NCBI GenBank assembly: GCA_014773175.1
Contig: VXCM01000432.1
Location: 99,786 to 163,785 of the forward strand
Direction: 5' to 3'
From: Lucifuga dentata
Taxonomy: Eukaryota; Chordata; Actinopteri; Ophidiiformes; Bythitidae
DNA length: 64,000 bases
A model generated the notes under the pieces. That model was not told the DNA's origin. It made no database searches and was given only the letters and a program-made list of their open reading frames with translations. Within the stretch, counting starts at the first letter, position 1. Each line of letters opens with the position of its first letter. The position numbers were made by a program, and so were the translations under genes. Positions 37,123-48,592 of the stretch are shown piece after piece.

Positions 37123-38789
37123 CTTATCACGACTTTACCTTTGCATGTTCAACAATATTTCATGTAACTAGCAATAATTAGCAACACATTGGCTACCAAA
37201 TAAAATTAAATTCCTTCAAAGTACACCAACAGGGACTTAATAAAACTTGCACCACTTTAAAGTAATCTTAATTATCACAAAAGTTAGTGCTTTATGTATC
37301 CAACTACAGACTAAATTTCTTTCACAGTAAGACTTTTCCATTGTGAGAAGAAGTACCAAAATAAAAGCCAAACAAAACAATTGTAAAGGGACGAGATAGC
37401 AGTATGTCTCTCACAAGCAGTCTGAGTCAGGCTGTGGTGGTTTTTCTTCCTTGACTGGATTAAATCAAAATTGTTTTAAATCATTTAGGTCCAGGTCCCA
37501 TTTAATTGTATTTTGGTCTGGATCCAAACCCGATTCTGCTATTTGAATATAAGGAATCTGATGTGTGATGACATGAATGGGAGACGGACTTGTGCACATG
37601 TAGGTTGTTTCTGTGAAGTTTCGCATCCAAGCCAGTTTTAAATTGACAGCGCTGTAACTTTCAAAATAGAAAATGTACCCTAATCCCTAGGACATAATTC
37701 TGAAAACTTTCACAGTCACATTTTCCATCATTTGAAATTCATTTTTATGAAGTTGTACATCAAATATCAGAGACACATAAAAAAACCTAATAATAATAAT
37801 AAATAGTAACATTCATAAACCTGCACACAAACATAAACATGTCCTCAAAGCTTCAGCAGTGACTCTGATTTTCCAGAGTCTGATCTGAGTCTGGGTTGCT
37901 GTGGTTTCTTCAGACCTCAGGGAGCTTAAGCCACCTATGGGGATAAAACCCACTGCGAGCAAAATGTTTCATCACTTTCATGTACCTCCCAGGTCAGTTT
38001 TCCACATATATAACTGTAATTCTTAAGCTGTGTGTGCTAATATTGTACAAATGAGTCCTTGAGCTCTGTGTTTCTTCAAAGAAATGTGAATGAAAAGAAC
38101 AATGGATCCCTCCCTTTTCCTCTGTCATCTTTGTTCTTAATTTGCTCAGCATTGTGGGTGTAAAGCAGCACACAGTGGCGTTCTATTCACAGACAAAATA
38201 AAGAAACAAGGCTGAAATCATTAATGAATTAAAAACCCAGAGGGAGGCCTTTAAAATCTACATAATATCAAACCCATAGCTTTTTCTTTTTTTTCAGTAA
38301 CAAGGCTTATTCACTTCTGTGATGTGTTTCTCGCATGCCTAATTACTGAGATATGAATTATTGCTCGTCCTCTGCAATTTAGTAAATAAATCTCATGGGA
38401 GCTCATTTGAAGCAGGAAATAGGCCGTATTTCTACATGGAAAAACCACGAAGTTCCAGGGGGAAAATATGTAATCAAATCAGTCATGTAATGGTAGAAAT
38501 CAAAGCACCTCACAACCATGTTTATCCAGACGATGATATCTTACAATCTTTGGTAACCTGGCAACAACTCTGCTGCATGTTTTTAAAATACATGTAGCAC
38601 TGAAAGTTAAAAGGAAAGATTAAGATCAATAAAATAGCAGAATTCTTTGCAGGGATCAGTGTCGAAGAGAAGGAAGAGTTATGATTATACACACAAGAGA
38701 AACAACCATGCAGGGCAGACGTGGGAAGAAATGAATTGCATTTAACTCCATTACTGTAATTAAATGCTATTTTAAGACTTTGCATTTTT
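37123..38789. other. Unique non-coding sequence
   Basis: No gene, RNA or repeat family is recognised. Confidence 0.4.
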
Positions 38790-39357
38790 CCTCCACTTCA
38801 GATGGAAAAATTGTACTTTTTGCTCCATTACTTTTATCTAAAACTGTAACTAATAACTTATTACTCATGACTCGTGTATCTTTTTCCTTTTCAGTAATGC
38901 AGTGTATTTCAGACATTGTCTCAAGATATTTACAAAAGGAAACAGGTTATTAGAGTATTAAAGGTGAAAAATCTTTTACCTCCAATTTTGCAGGTTTTTA
39001 AAATGATTTCTTTCCAAATTTTTCATTATTTCATTCCAAAATTTCCAAAGTGGGAAATACAAAGATTTTTTTTTTATATACTGATGGGCAAAAAGCCTCA
39101 TTTCTTCACTTTGCAGTATTTTCTTTATTTCAGTCCAAAACTTTAATTGTGTCCTTCCAAAATCTCAAATGGAAATATAAAGGGTTTCATACGTTAATTT
39201 AAAATTTTATACCTCCAATTTTATTATATTTTAAAAATTATTTACTTCCATTATTTTAATTACTTAATTCCAAAATCTCCTTGAACTTGGAGCTTCAATT
39301 TTGAGGATTTTCATTATTTATTCCAAAATCTCAAAATCTTTTCATGCTTATTATTTT

Positions 39358-39396
<39 letters not shown>

Positions 39397-39425
39397 TTNC
39401 AAAATCTTTTCATGCTTATTATTTT

Positions 39426-39464
<39 letters not shown>

Positions 39465-39690
39465 TTATTATTATTATTACTGATGATTTGTGAACACATT
39501 CCAGGAACAAATTAACATGTTAGTAATTCAACACTCTGACAGGCATTCCTTCTTAATAGGTACTTTTAACTTTAAAGTACATTTTACTCCTCATTTTTAG
39601 TAACTCTTATTCAAGAAGAATTTTCTATTTCTAAATACAAAGGAGAATTTTCAGTAATGATGTTACTTATTTTTTTACAAAGTAAATGAT
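38790..39690. repeat. Decayed AT-rich repeat with degenerate tandem words and (TTTA)n
   Basis: The start (TACTTTTTGCTCCATTACTT, ACTAATAACTTATTACTCATG) and the end (TTAAAGTACATTTTACTCC) resemble the two ends of a common fish MITE with TACTTTTACT-type words. A related copy is at 45640-46140. Between them, words like CCAATTTT, TTCATTATTTATTCC and CCAAAATCTC recur at irregular spacing (38980, 39105, 39215, 39293) as an ancient tandem repeat. TTTA arrays lie on both sides of N 39399. 39332-39398 and 39400-39466 are an unmerged 67-bp overlap. Confidence 0.5.
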
Positions 39691-39718
39691 TTGAGTTCCA
39701 TCCTGAGGAGAAAGCATC

Positions 39719-39743
39719 AGAGAGAGAGAGAGAGAGAGAGAGA
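39719..39743. repeat. (GA)n microsatellite
   Basis: An uninterrupted AG run of about 25 bp. The frame reading Arg-Glu through it is not a gene. Confidence 0.9.
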
Positions 39744-40337
39744 TTTAGACAGAATCAGAACAGATGAAAGTGAGTCCAAACAGCAGAAAGCTCCAGGTTT
39801 GTTGGTTATTCTGGGTTCTTCTTTGCTGGCAGTGAGTGACCAGCCCTACAGGTACTTCCTTCCCTGGACTCAGAGCTCCAGACTGACTGCAGTAATTTAC
39901 ATTGACAAAGCTGTCAGAGGAGAGGTGGCCTCCTGCATGGTGATGGATGTTGACCTGGGAGGAAGAAGAGAAAAGGAGGAGAGGAGAGGAAATCAATGAC
40001 ATGTCATAGATAGACATCTTATTTCTTTGGTGCGCCAAAATCTGTATTATTAAAATAATATTGAGCATGGACAGTGAGTGATACAAAAAGGGGAATTTAA
40101 ATCTCTCTCCAAGGGATCAAAAGTGCTTAATTTGAGTTCAGAACGTCTATCTCTGTGTATCTATGAAGGCTATCAGTGAATCTCCCTGACTCTTACACCC
40201 TTACAGCAAAACGCAACATGAGACACACCAGGTCATATCAATATTTTATGCCTCAGTCTGTCTTCCATATGGAGCTTAGTGGAATAACAAAATAAAGTGA
40301 GGAAAGAGAACAGAGGGAGAGGAAGGAAGCAGATAAC

Positions 40338-40625
40338 GTGTTACCCGCCCTGCTCTCCCATCCAGCTTCCTGTAGAGAAGTGCTGACGCTGCACTTCCCA
40401 GGGCAGGTGCTTTGCTGGTGTCAGGGGCCCCCGGTGAGCAGCTCCCAGCTCCTGTCACCTCTACTAACACCGGCCCTCATCAGCGGGGCCCGGCACCGGA
40501 GCAGCAGCCTCCCACTCCTCCTGTCACCCGTCCTCGCACAGGCCAAGGTGACTTTCTTCTCCCTGATGGAAAAATGACAGTCACTGCAGCTATCATGTCC
40601 AAAAAAAAAAAAAAAAAAAAAAAAA
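40338..40625. other. GC- and CpG-rich island ending in poly-A
   Basis: This is the most GC-rich block of the window, with clustered CpGs (GCGGGGCCCGGCACCGG, CACCCGTCCTCGCAC), followed by 24 A residues. Open frames exist on both strands (plus 40338-40577; minus 40421-40675), but neither product is recognised. A possible acceptor (TTTTTCCATCAG on the minus strand) and donor-like sites occur without a consistent exon. It could be a small CpG island, an unrecognised exon or a retroposed fragment. Confidence 0.35.
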
Positions 40626-41062
40626 GTCAGAACAACTAGGAGGCTAGCTTCTCTCCCTCTGTTTCTTTCTTTCACTTTTCCTCCCTCGCGCTTTCGATCT
40701 CTACTTCTTAATCACCCCTTCAACACATATCCGGATTTGTTAAATTTAGCAGCATTATTTAACAAGACATGTAAATTAGGAATGGCGGTATTTAAAGTGA
40801 TTGATTAATTACGCACCTAAATGATGCACTTTCAAATCTAAAAGTTACAGAATCCTTATTAAATGTGCCAACTAATGTGCCTATTTCCTTATTCTGTCTT
40901 TAACTCAAAATAAACTTATAAATGTTGAAATGTATTTCCAAAATATTTTTAAAAGGCTTTTAAATTTTACATGTTGTTATTCAGTTTACTTATGTGTCAT
41001 CCGATTAACTCCATCCATCTCTGATTTATCATTTATAGTTTCTGTTTGGCAATCATGTTAAT
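40626..41062. other. Unique AT-rich non-coding sequence
   Basis: Nothing recognised. Confidence 0.4.
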
Positions 41063-41658
41063 TTAAAGACGTGCAGCCGGTGTGCCACATTACAAATTAA
41101 AGAAGGTCAAACCCACAGAGCAGTAAGAACATCTCTGATTGGTCAGTCATCATTTTTAGTGTTAATAGGAGGACCCTGTGTCAGTTTTTTCTAGTTTCTT
41201 TTCAATGGTTTAATATAGAAAATAAAACCTACACTGATCCACTTTTACTCTCCTTTGCTGCAGCACCACCATGCACACTAAGTGAAAATCGGTCAATTTA
41301 GGTATTGTCACTTTAAGGCCTCCTCCTGAAAAGCCTGCTCTGTTCTAATTGGCCAACTGTGTAAGCTCTGAGCTGGAAAACCCACAAAGTGTGAAATAAG
41401 GATGTGAGCAAACACTTGCTTGTTATCTTCACATTTTGTGATTGTGTCTAATTAGGCATGTTACATGGTGATGTAAACGTTACAGAAGTAAAGGACTAAT
41501 CAAAAATGAAGCTTTCAGGGAAGTTCAGCACCCATGGATGCAATTCTATAGGCGTGAATCTCGTGTTTTGCAACTTTGACAATGTTCAACATATTCCCCA
41601 CTGTCTTGCACTATAAAAATGAGGGAAAATAACAAAAAACAGAATATGCACCCTTTAA
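41063..41658. mobile_element. TTAA-flanked non-autonomous element, second type
   Basis: TTAA occurs at 41063-41066 and 41655-41658. The right end reversed reads AGGGTGCATATTCTG and the left reads AGACGTGCAGCC, a short imperfect match. Internal words (GTTCTAATTGGCCAACTG, TGAGCAAACACTTGC, GATGTAAACGTTACAG) have the order I associate with a very common teleost repeat. There is no transposase frame. Boundaries are provisional because the inverted repeat is weak. Confidence 0.45.
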
Positions 41659-41719
41659 GTTTTTCCCTCTTCTCTCTCTCTTTCATTTATTTTTATTAAA
41701 CCTCATTTAAATTTCCTGT

Positions 41720-42150
41720 TGTCCCAGTTAGAACTTCCCTGAGTTGCTGGGTTGTCCGCATTAGTCGAGCTGATGGAGTCCAATATGGATCCCACTCAGC
41801 AAATCTAAGCTGAGGGACACTGGGATTTATATGCTGGCAATTACCAGCCCGTCAGATACATTAATTTTTCTCAGTATTTATAATAAACCTTCCTCTGCAT
41901 ATTTGCATTTAAAAACTCAAGAATGTGCCGGGGCGATTTCCTCAAGCATTGAGGTCTGAATTATCTCACTTGACATGTTAGTTCTGAATTAAGCCTGATA
42001 TACTGGCTTGGGAATGTGCGGAGTAAATTGTGAGATTTCCATGTTTGGGGTGATAGTGTTGAAAATGTTTCATTTGAATTACAGATGGCTGTGGAAGCAC
42101 TGTGCATGACTGAAGTGAAAGTAATTGGTGAAATGTAGATGACACACAAT
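41720..42150. promoter_or_regulatory. Candidate conserved non-coding block
   Basis: It is repeat-free and contains the octamer-like word TATTTGCATTTAAA (41900-41913), TTAATTTTTCTCAG and TGAATTATCTCACTTGACATG. It ends before a poly-T join at 42394. Enhancer function is inferred only from composition. Confidence 0.2.
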
Positions 42151-42774
42151 GCTGCACACATTAGTGCTGCAATGTGTCCTGAAACTGAAGCTGCTTATTT
42201 CATTTTTTTTGATTGCTTTTATTCTTGTTGTTTTCATCGCACACCAATTTGTCGGGTCCTCTCCTGTTATAGATTGCATCCTGAGCTTTTTGAGCAGCTT
42301 GCATGAAAAATGTCTGCTGTCAACACAGTGTGTCTCCGGGACAATGATAGCCAAAATATCCTGTTGTTTTTTTCTTTTTTTTTTTTTTTTTTANTTTTTT
42401 TTTTTTTTTTTTAACGATAGCAAGGATGCAAAACTGATGAAATGGAACAGTTGTGTTGAGTGTGCACAGACACACAGAGAGAGAGAGGGAGGGACAGAGA
42501 GACAGAAAGAGAGAGAGAGATGTTTTCCAGCAGAGGGATGCTGTGCTTGGGCCTCATGCTGAGATAAAAGGGGAAAAACGAGATATCAAACTATGCTGTC
42601 CACCTGCTGTCTCCTCTTGCATTCATCATTCGACAACCTGTCATATCGGCTTTGCTTTGGTCAATTATCAGCACCATTCATTTTCCAAATAAGACAAATT
42701 TCTGTGGCCATCTGGTGCAATGTAGTCAGAATTAGGGGGTCACCAAAGCGTTACTAATATATGTTAGAACACAG
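42151..42774. other. Non-coding sequence with poly-T join
   Basis: It contains N 42394 inside poly-T and a purine-rich (GA-like) stretch at 42470-42522. Frames crossing them are low complexity. Confidence 0.4.
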
Positions 42775-43758
42775 CAGTTGTTCTCAAACTTTTTGAACCA
42801 AGTACCACCTCCAAAATCCAAACATCTAAATACCACCTCAGCAACAAGCACCTTGCACACATGTTCATCAGCATGAAGCAAAACTATCTGCTTGACTAAC
42901 CCTTTCACATTTGCAGCCAAGTGCAGACAATAGCTGCTGTGATTGTGTTCAGTCCAAACTGATAGGTGGCAGCAAAGCACCCAAAAGCTTATCAATAGTC
43001 AACACGTAGAAAATGAAGTAGAAGAATAAGGCAGGATGTGACTCCAAAAGCATGCTGTGAAAGACCCTCTGAATCAGTCCAAATTCCAGACATTTCTTCA
43101 AAATGTAGTTTCTGCTGGAAATCCCTCATGTCGCCAACATGCTAAGGGTATTATCATGAGCAAGTCTCAGGACAAATGTCTTCTGGAACACTTGCTCATT
43201 CATCCGTAAATATTCCGGCCTCCTGATCTCACGAGTCTATCTGCGAAGGTTGCTAGGCTCTGAGGACAATTGCTGCAACAATTCGTCTTGCATTCTGCTT
43301 CAAACACACGCACACATTCTCATATCACTTTGCCGGATAATAGCTGGAACTTTTCCTGACTAGAATGCAAGTGTGAAAGTTGCTTTAGAAAAAAAATTGA
43401 AAGAATTGAAACTGAGCTTGAAAAGTTACTCCCACCCACGTAGAACGGAAGGACATAGTGTACATGAGATGTTGAACTATTTTGGACAAGAACAACAACA
43501 ACAAAATTTAATTCTTAACTAAAGGAGAACAAACCTTTTCTTAATGAAATGCATTTTATTTGCCAAAAAAAAAAAAAAAAANAAAAAAAAAAAAAAAAAA
43601 TGCCACAACAGAATTTTCATAGATTCCAATTATTATCTGCAGAAATTTCCAGAAGCGTCTGGAGTACAAGTGCCTTTATCTTCAAGTACCACTTGAATCA
43701 AGTATCTACAATCTTCAAGTGCCACTCGTGGTACATGTAAACACTTTGACAACCACTG
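42775..43758. mobile_element. hAT-like non-autonomous element
   Basis: The ends are CAGTTGTTCTCAAAC on the left and CAGTGGTTGTCAAAG reversed from the right, the canonical hAT form CAGTGGTTCTCAAA. Subterminal words AGTACCACCT, AATACCACCT, AAGTACCACTTGAA and AGTGCCACTC recur at both ends. The flanks GAACACAG (42767-42774) and CAGTACAG (43759-43766) match at 5 of 8 positions and may be the decayed target duplication. There is no transposase frame. N 43582 inside poly-A is a contig join. Confidence 0.75.
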
Positions 43759-43766
43759 CAGTACAG

Positions 43767-45129
43767 AATGCATTCAGAAAAGTTGATGGTTATATCATTT
43801 ATATATCATGAATATCATTTAGCCCCAGACTGTGAGACTTTTCTGGAAAATGTTATGCTGTGGCTCATGTGCCAGTCCAAACAATTCTGTCCAGTTATGT
43901 CAGAGTGGATGGAGAAGCCATTTGGGCAACTCCTCCATCCTGTCTCACTCACACAAATACTCATATGATGTAGTGCTGTGTGAGAGATCTCAGTAACAAC
44001 TTCATGTCAACTCGTTTGGCTCTGGTGTGGTTTGGTGCTAGACTTTCATGCATCTCAGCACCGCTAGCCTGTACTGCCAGTTGTCCATGTTTTCACCTCA
44101 TTTTTAAGATCTTTCACACCACGGCTGATGATGGCTGATGACACCATCATTCAGCCATGCGAGGGAAAGTAAGCATCTGGTGAGCTCTGCAGCCCGATTC
44201 GTACAGTACGTGATGAAGATGTTCATTTTACGGGCAACGTTTCTGATGGGTAGACTGCGAGATGTTATTGGGCAGATATCATTTTCTCTATTTCTAAGCT
44301 TTTCTTTTAGTCAAACCTCTATCATTTTTCCTCTTGGGGCAATAATAAAACTGTGCTGAAAGACGCTTCTCTGTATCATTTTATATCTGCGTGCTGAACG
44401 TGCAGCATTTTCAATCTCGGAGGTGTGCACATTTGAGCGACCAGCTGTGAGAGAGACATTGTAACCTTCCTATGTTTTTTTTTTTTTAATATATATATAT
44501 ATATATATATAATGACAACTTTCATCCACAAAATATCCTTTGACCATGTTTTACTTGCATTAAAATCTTCACAAAAGAACATGATTAGTTTTTGATAATA
44601 AACAGCGCATTAGTCTATTTTCGCTAATGATGTGAGGCTTGTTCAGGGTTGTTATTCCTATGAATTGAAGATTGTAAACTAATCCATTCAAGTGCTAATT
44701 AGCTCCAAACACAGTTCTTTCCAGAGTTTTCTTCACTTCGCTAAAGATCCTTTAATCTCTATTTATTTGCAGGCTTAAAAAAGCCCTTTAATGGAGCCTC
44801 TGCATTCACTGAGAAAGAGTTATTTGGAAACTCTAAACTTTAAAATAAAATATACCACATATCTTATGGTTCAGGAATATATGGCGTCTCTTTGATATCT
44901 CATTTTTCTGCAGTAGAAGTGAAATATACAGTCTGAATATTTTATGCTACTCAAAAATCGAATATGTTTTGAGCATGAGATCTTTGAAGATTAAACAGTA
45001 ATTCATCTGTATTGAATTGTTCATCTTCCTTGTAACTTGATGGCTATTCTTATAAGTTGCTCTTTATTATATGCTTTATTATTTATTACATTCATTATTC
45101 CTGAGGAGTGATAAGTGCATGGCTTCCTT
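43767..45129. other. Unique non-coding sequence with (AT)n
   Basis: An AT dinucleotide array lies at 44489-44511. The segment around 44690-44710 has CTAATTAGC. No gene is recognised. Confidence 0.4.
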
Positions 45130-45540
45130 TTCCTTTTTTTGTGCATCGTCTGCGGGTGAATTCCAGGAGCTAGAGCTCAAGCATCCCTTTGTTCACCGTT
45201 CATTTGGAAGGCAGACTTTCCCAGCTTGTCCCTCTAAGCAGCGATAATGTGTAGGCAGCTCGTGGCAAGCATCCTCTGAAAAGATGTTCTCCGCTTAGCA
45301 GATTCATGAATACTGAGCGGCATTGTAAAGATCAAACAGAGAGAATGGGTGGCGTTGAGAGGAGAGAGGTTGATACTGACACGTGCCTCGTTATTACTCT
45401 GCAGTGATGTCGAGGTAAATGTTTATTGAAATGAAAATTAGCCATTAGATATGCAGCTAGACATTGTGTAATTAGTGTGTTGTCATTACGTTTCATTGTG
45501 AAAGCAAATATCTTTATTTAATCTGTCATCACTGTATATG
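45130..45540. promoter_or_regulatory. Candidate conserved non-coding block
   Basis: It is repeat-free and moderately GC at first, then has a cluster of homeodomain-like cores (AAAATTAGCCATTAG, GTGTAATTAGTGTG, GTCATTACG) at about 45436-45490. It contrasts with the adjacent repeat at 45640. This is one of the better candidates in the window, but conservation cannot be judged from one sequence. Confidence 0.25.
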
Positions 45541-45639
45541 TGCTACTGTTATAAGACTCCTAACCGCTCTGTTGTCTGTTTTTACAACATCTAATTAATT
45601 AACTTTTTTGGTTAGATATGGAATATAATTACACCTGCT

Positions 45640-45755
45640 CATATACTACATTTAAGTGCAACTTTGAGGTACTTTTACCTCAACATTTCCATTTTTCTAC
45701 TACTTTCTACTTCTACTCTGTTGCATTTCAGAGGCAAATATTGCACCTTTTAATC

Positions 45756-45796
<41 letters not shown>

Positions 45797-46140
45797 TTTT
45801 CTGATGACTATTTACGAGTTACTTTTACTACATTTACAATGCCAAGTACAAGTGACCCAATTCTAGTTTTTTGCTCACGTGGCATGTTAAATCTGGCTCT
45901 GTGTTTTATAAATTACCCCTTCTATCTTCATATTTAGATTAAATACATCATATCTCCAACTTTTTATTTTATTTATTTCTATATTTATTGTTTATTAATG
46001 CACCATTAATTGTACCAGATACACAGTGAAATAATACTTTAAGAAATTGACTGACACCATTCTTTGCATTGGGTACTTTTACTTTGGATACTTAAGTAGA
46101 ATTTTGAATGTTTGTAATTGAGTATTTTTCTGCCGTCTCC
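45640..46140. repeat. Fish MITE-like repeat with TACTTTTACT words and central (AT)n
   Basis: The left part has GAGGTACTTTTACCTC, itself nearly palindromic, and TACTACTTTCTACTTCTAC. The right part has GGTACTTTTACTTTGGATAC, CTTAAGTAGAATTTTGAATG and GAGTATTTTTCTGCC. This arrangement matches a dispersed teleost repeat that I know by word order only. An AT array lies at 45759-45790. There is no coding potential. A related decayed copy is at 38790-39690. Confidence 0.55.
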
Positions 46141-46508
46141 ACTGATCCCTGATTTCTGCCATCTTGGTTTAAAATAATCTCCAGATCAAAGCTTATCCCA
46201 TATATTCTAGTACTTCTGCTGTATTCAGCAGTCAAATCCTCCTTTAGAGGGAGCACTGTGGCTATCATATTTTCCCTTTACATAAATGGGCTGTTTGTAG
46301 CAAACATCAAGCTGTGACATAAAAGAAATGGCGCTTGTCTGGTGTACTGTCTGGTCCTCCATATAGCCATCCTCTCTTCTCGTCCTTCATCTCTGTTTGG
46401 AATCCTTAGCTCTGTTTTGGGTAAATGAGGTTCACGACCCCGGCTTTCTGCATGGCCAGACTCTCACTTTGTTTCCTCATAGTCGAAGGAGAGAGTCTGG
46501 CACTCTAG

Positions 46509-46551
<43 letters not shown>

Positions 46552-46979
46552 GACGGTTTAGTAATTACACACTGGAAACCAATCAGCCTGAACACTGCTT
46601 CTTAATTAGCTGAACAAAACAACAGTGCATGGATTGGAGGACCCCCAGAGGTCACACACTCCCCTCAGGTATGCCACGCTGGTGCACTTTAAAGAGGCTA
46701 GCTCGACTTTGGCTACTCGCTCGTGCTCCAAGTGATCACAGATGGATCTCAGCAGGTAAAAGAGGCTATGTAGAAGATAAAGGAGCTGACTCCCATCAGA
46801 GGTGAAAGAGATACACTTTAATTGTACATCTCTGATAGAAATAGATTCCATCCCGTCCTTGTGGATACAAACAGAATAAGAGATGTTACCTAATCCATTC
46901 TAATCAACATTACAGCAGCAACACACAAGGTATTCATTAGCAAACAAGAGAAGGAGCTGCTCCATGACAAACAACTTGG
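46141..46979. other. Unique non-coding sequence with (CT)n
   Basis: A CT array lies at 46512-46547. Otherwise nothing is recognised. 46560-46860 is repeat-free and less AT-rich. Confidence 0.4.
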
Positions 46980-47397
46980 CCATAATTAGCATGTCAAGGA
47001 TCCTGCAGTGGCCAAAGCCTCTGATCGGGGTCAGGACAAACAAACCTTCACCGCCATGTTTAAAACCTTCACTAGAAATGCTTAAAACATAAATGGAACT
47101 AGAAGTGCACATTTGATATGCAGATATACAAGGATATTCANCCATAATTAGCATGTCAAGGATCCTGCAGTGGCCAAAGCCTCTGATCGGGGTCAGGACA
47201 AACAAACTTTCACCACCATGTTTAAAACCTTCACTAGCTACAAATCCACATTTAATATTATCCAGAAATGCTTAAAACATAAATGGAACTAGAAGTGCAC
47301 ATTTGATATGCAGATATACAAGGATATTCANAGAAATGCTTAAAACATAAATGGAACTAGAAGTGCACATTTGATATGCAGATATACAAGGATATTC
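46980..47397. repeat. Triple direct repeat across two N: two alleles plus a contig overlap
   Basis: 46980-47140 and 47142-47330 are the same locus. They differ by two substitutions and a 28-bp insertion (47239-47266, approximately) in the second copy. 47264-47330 is then repeated exactly after N 47331 (67 bp). The first pair looks like two haplotypes placed in tandem, the second like an ordinary unmerged overlap. Frames running through it repeat the same peptide for this reason. Confidence 0.85.
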
Positions 47398-48051
47398 ATA
47401 ATGTCTCATAATGGACTACATATATGCTTGCAGTGTTTCATCCTGTAATATTACCCAGTCTAAATTACTACCATGAGAAGGCTGGTTCCAATTTCCTGTA
47501 TGAAAAGATCTTAGATGTCTAGAGTCTCTTTATTTAGCTTCACGAAGTCACAGTAAATACATTTTAGATAAAGAAAGCCAGAAGTATGTAGATAAGTGCG
47601 GGAGCCTGTAAGAGAGAGCGGGTATAGCTGTAGCCATCTGACATGGTGCCAGTGAGAATTCTCTTCTATTAACAATTAGGTAGAGCAGCCTGGTAATAGT
47701 TTTTTTCATGTCTATTAATGTCTCTCTCCAGAGCCAGCAGTTACATGCTGTGTCATTAAAGGTCAGAGTAAATTGGATCCTCAAATGAAGCTGGTGTGGA
47801 AAAAGCAGGACTTCTTAATAACCCACATAAAGATGCCAATAAATGCTCTGATTATTATTAATGATTTTTTTTTTCTCCCTGTATTGATTGCTCTGTCTTG
47901 TTGTGTCGGTCTTGGTTGATCTCCAGCAGATTTTAAAGTAAAGCAGCTATAGAGGCAATTTTCCCATATTTCTTCATTAATGGGAATAGTATAGAATTTC
48001 TGTTTTCTGTTTTGCTTGTGTCTGTCTGTTTGTTTGTTTGTTTGTTAGTGT
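47398..48051. promoter_or_regulatory. Unique sequence containing a candidate conserved block
   Basis: 47690-47990 is repeat-free and has the words TCATTAAAGGTCAGAG, GATTATTATTAATGATT and TCATTAATGGG. Simple (TTTG)n occurs at 48027-48047, leading into the next repeat. A regulatory role is inference. Confidence 0.2.
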
Positions 48052-48342
48052 CCTCCGCCAAGGAGGTTATGTGATCACTGGTATTTGTTTGTTTGTTAGC
48101 AGGATATCTCAAAAAGGTATGGACAGATTGGAATGAAATCTGGGGGAAAGATAATGTCGAGAAGAAGAAGTGATAACATTTTAGAGGTGATCCAGGTTAT
48201 ATTCTGGATCCAGAAGAAATTTTAACCTATAAAATCAATGCTAATGGTCTGATTTTACTGAAATTTAGCAGTTTAGCATTAAAAAAGAAAAGATCTGCTT
48301 ATTTTGGTGGTGATCAAGATCATATTCTGGCCTTGGCAGAGG
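48052..48342. repeat. Dispersed repeat with CCTCCGCCAAGG ends
   Basis: CCTCCGCCAAGG (48052-48063) and CCTTGGCAGAGG (48331-48342) form a near-perfect inverted pair. The body begins with GTTTGTTTGTTAGCAGGATA, then CTCAAAAAGGTATGGACAGA, a word order shared by a repeat known across many fish. There is no open frame of note. A second partial unit follows at 48365-48485. Confidence 0.55.
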
Positions 48343-48364
48343 TATGCTAAGGCCAGAATGCCTT

Positions 48365-48485
48365 ATTGTTTGTTTGTTGGCAGGATTACTCAAAAAGTTC
48401 TGAACTAAACTCGATGAAATTTGGGGGAAGAGTGGGGCCTTGCTCAGAGAAGAACCAATTACATTTTGTGCCAATCTAGATCCAG
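48365..48485. repeat. Second, partial unit of the preceding repeat
   Basis: TGTTTGTTTGTTGGCAGGAT, CTCAAAAAGTTCTGAAC and GATGAAATTTGGGGG follow the same order as 48082-48160. An 11-bp hairpin (ATTCTGGCCTT at 48324-48334 with AAGGCCAGAAT at 48349-48359) spans the junction of the two units. Confidence 0.5.
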
Positions 48486-48592
48486 GGATGTCATAAAATG
48501 ATTCCTCAACAGTATTATATTTTCATCAAATTTCTTCAACAGTAATTCACCAATCTAAATGAAAGCAATCATACATATTTATACCATGTTAT

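Noticed and set aside
42149..42562. 137-codon plus-strand frame
   Set aside because: It crosses the poly-T join at N 42394 and a GA-rich stretch. The remaining residues show no domain.
46900..47205. Minus-strand frame with an internally repeated peptide, as a repeat protein
   Set aside because: The peptide repeat is produced by the duplicated allele across N 47141.
47142..47397. Direct repeats as a CRISPR-like or satellite array
   Set aside because: The copies are explained by contig joins, there are no spacers, and the genome is a vertebrate.
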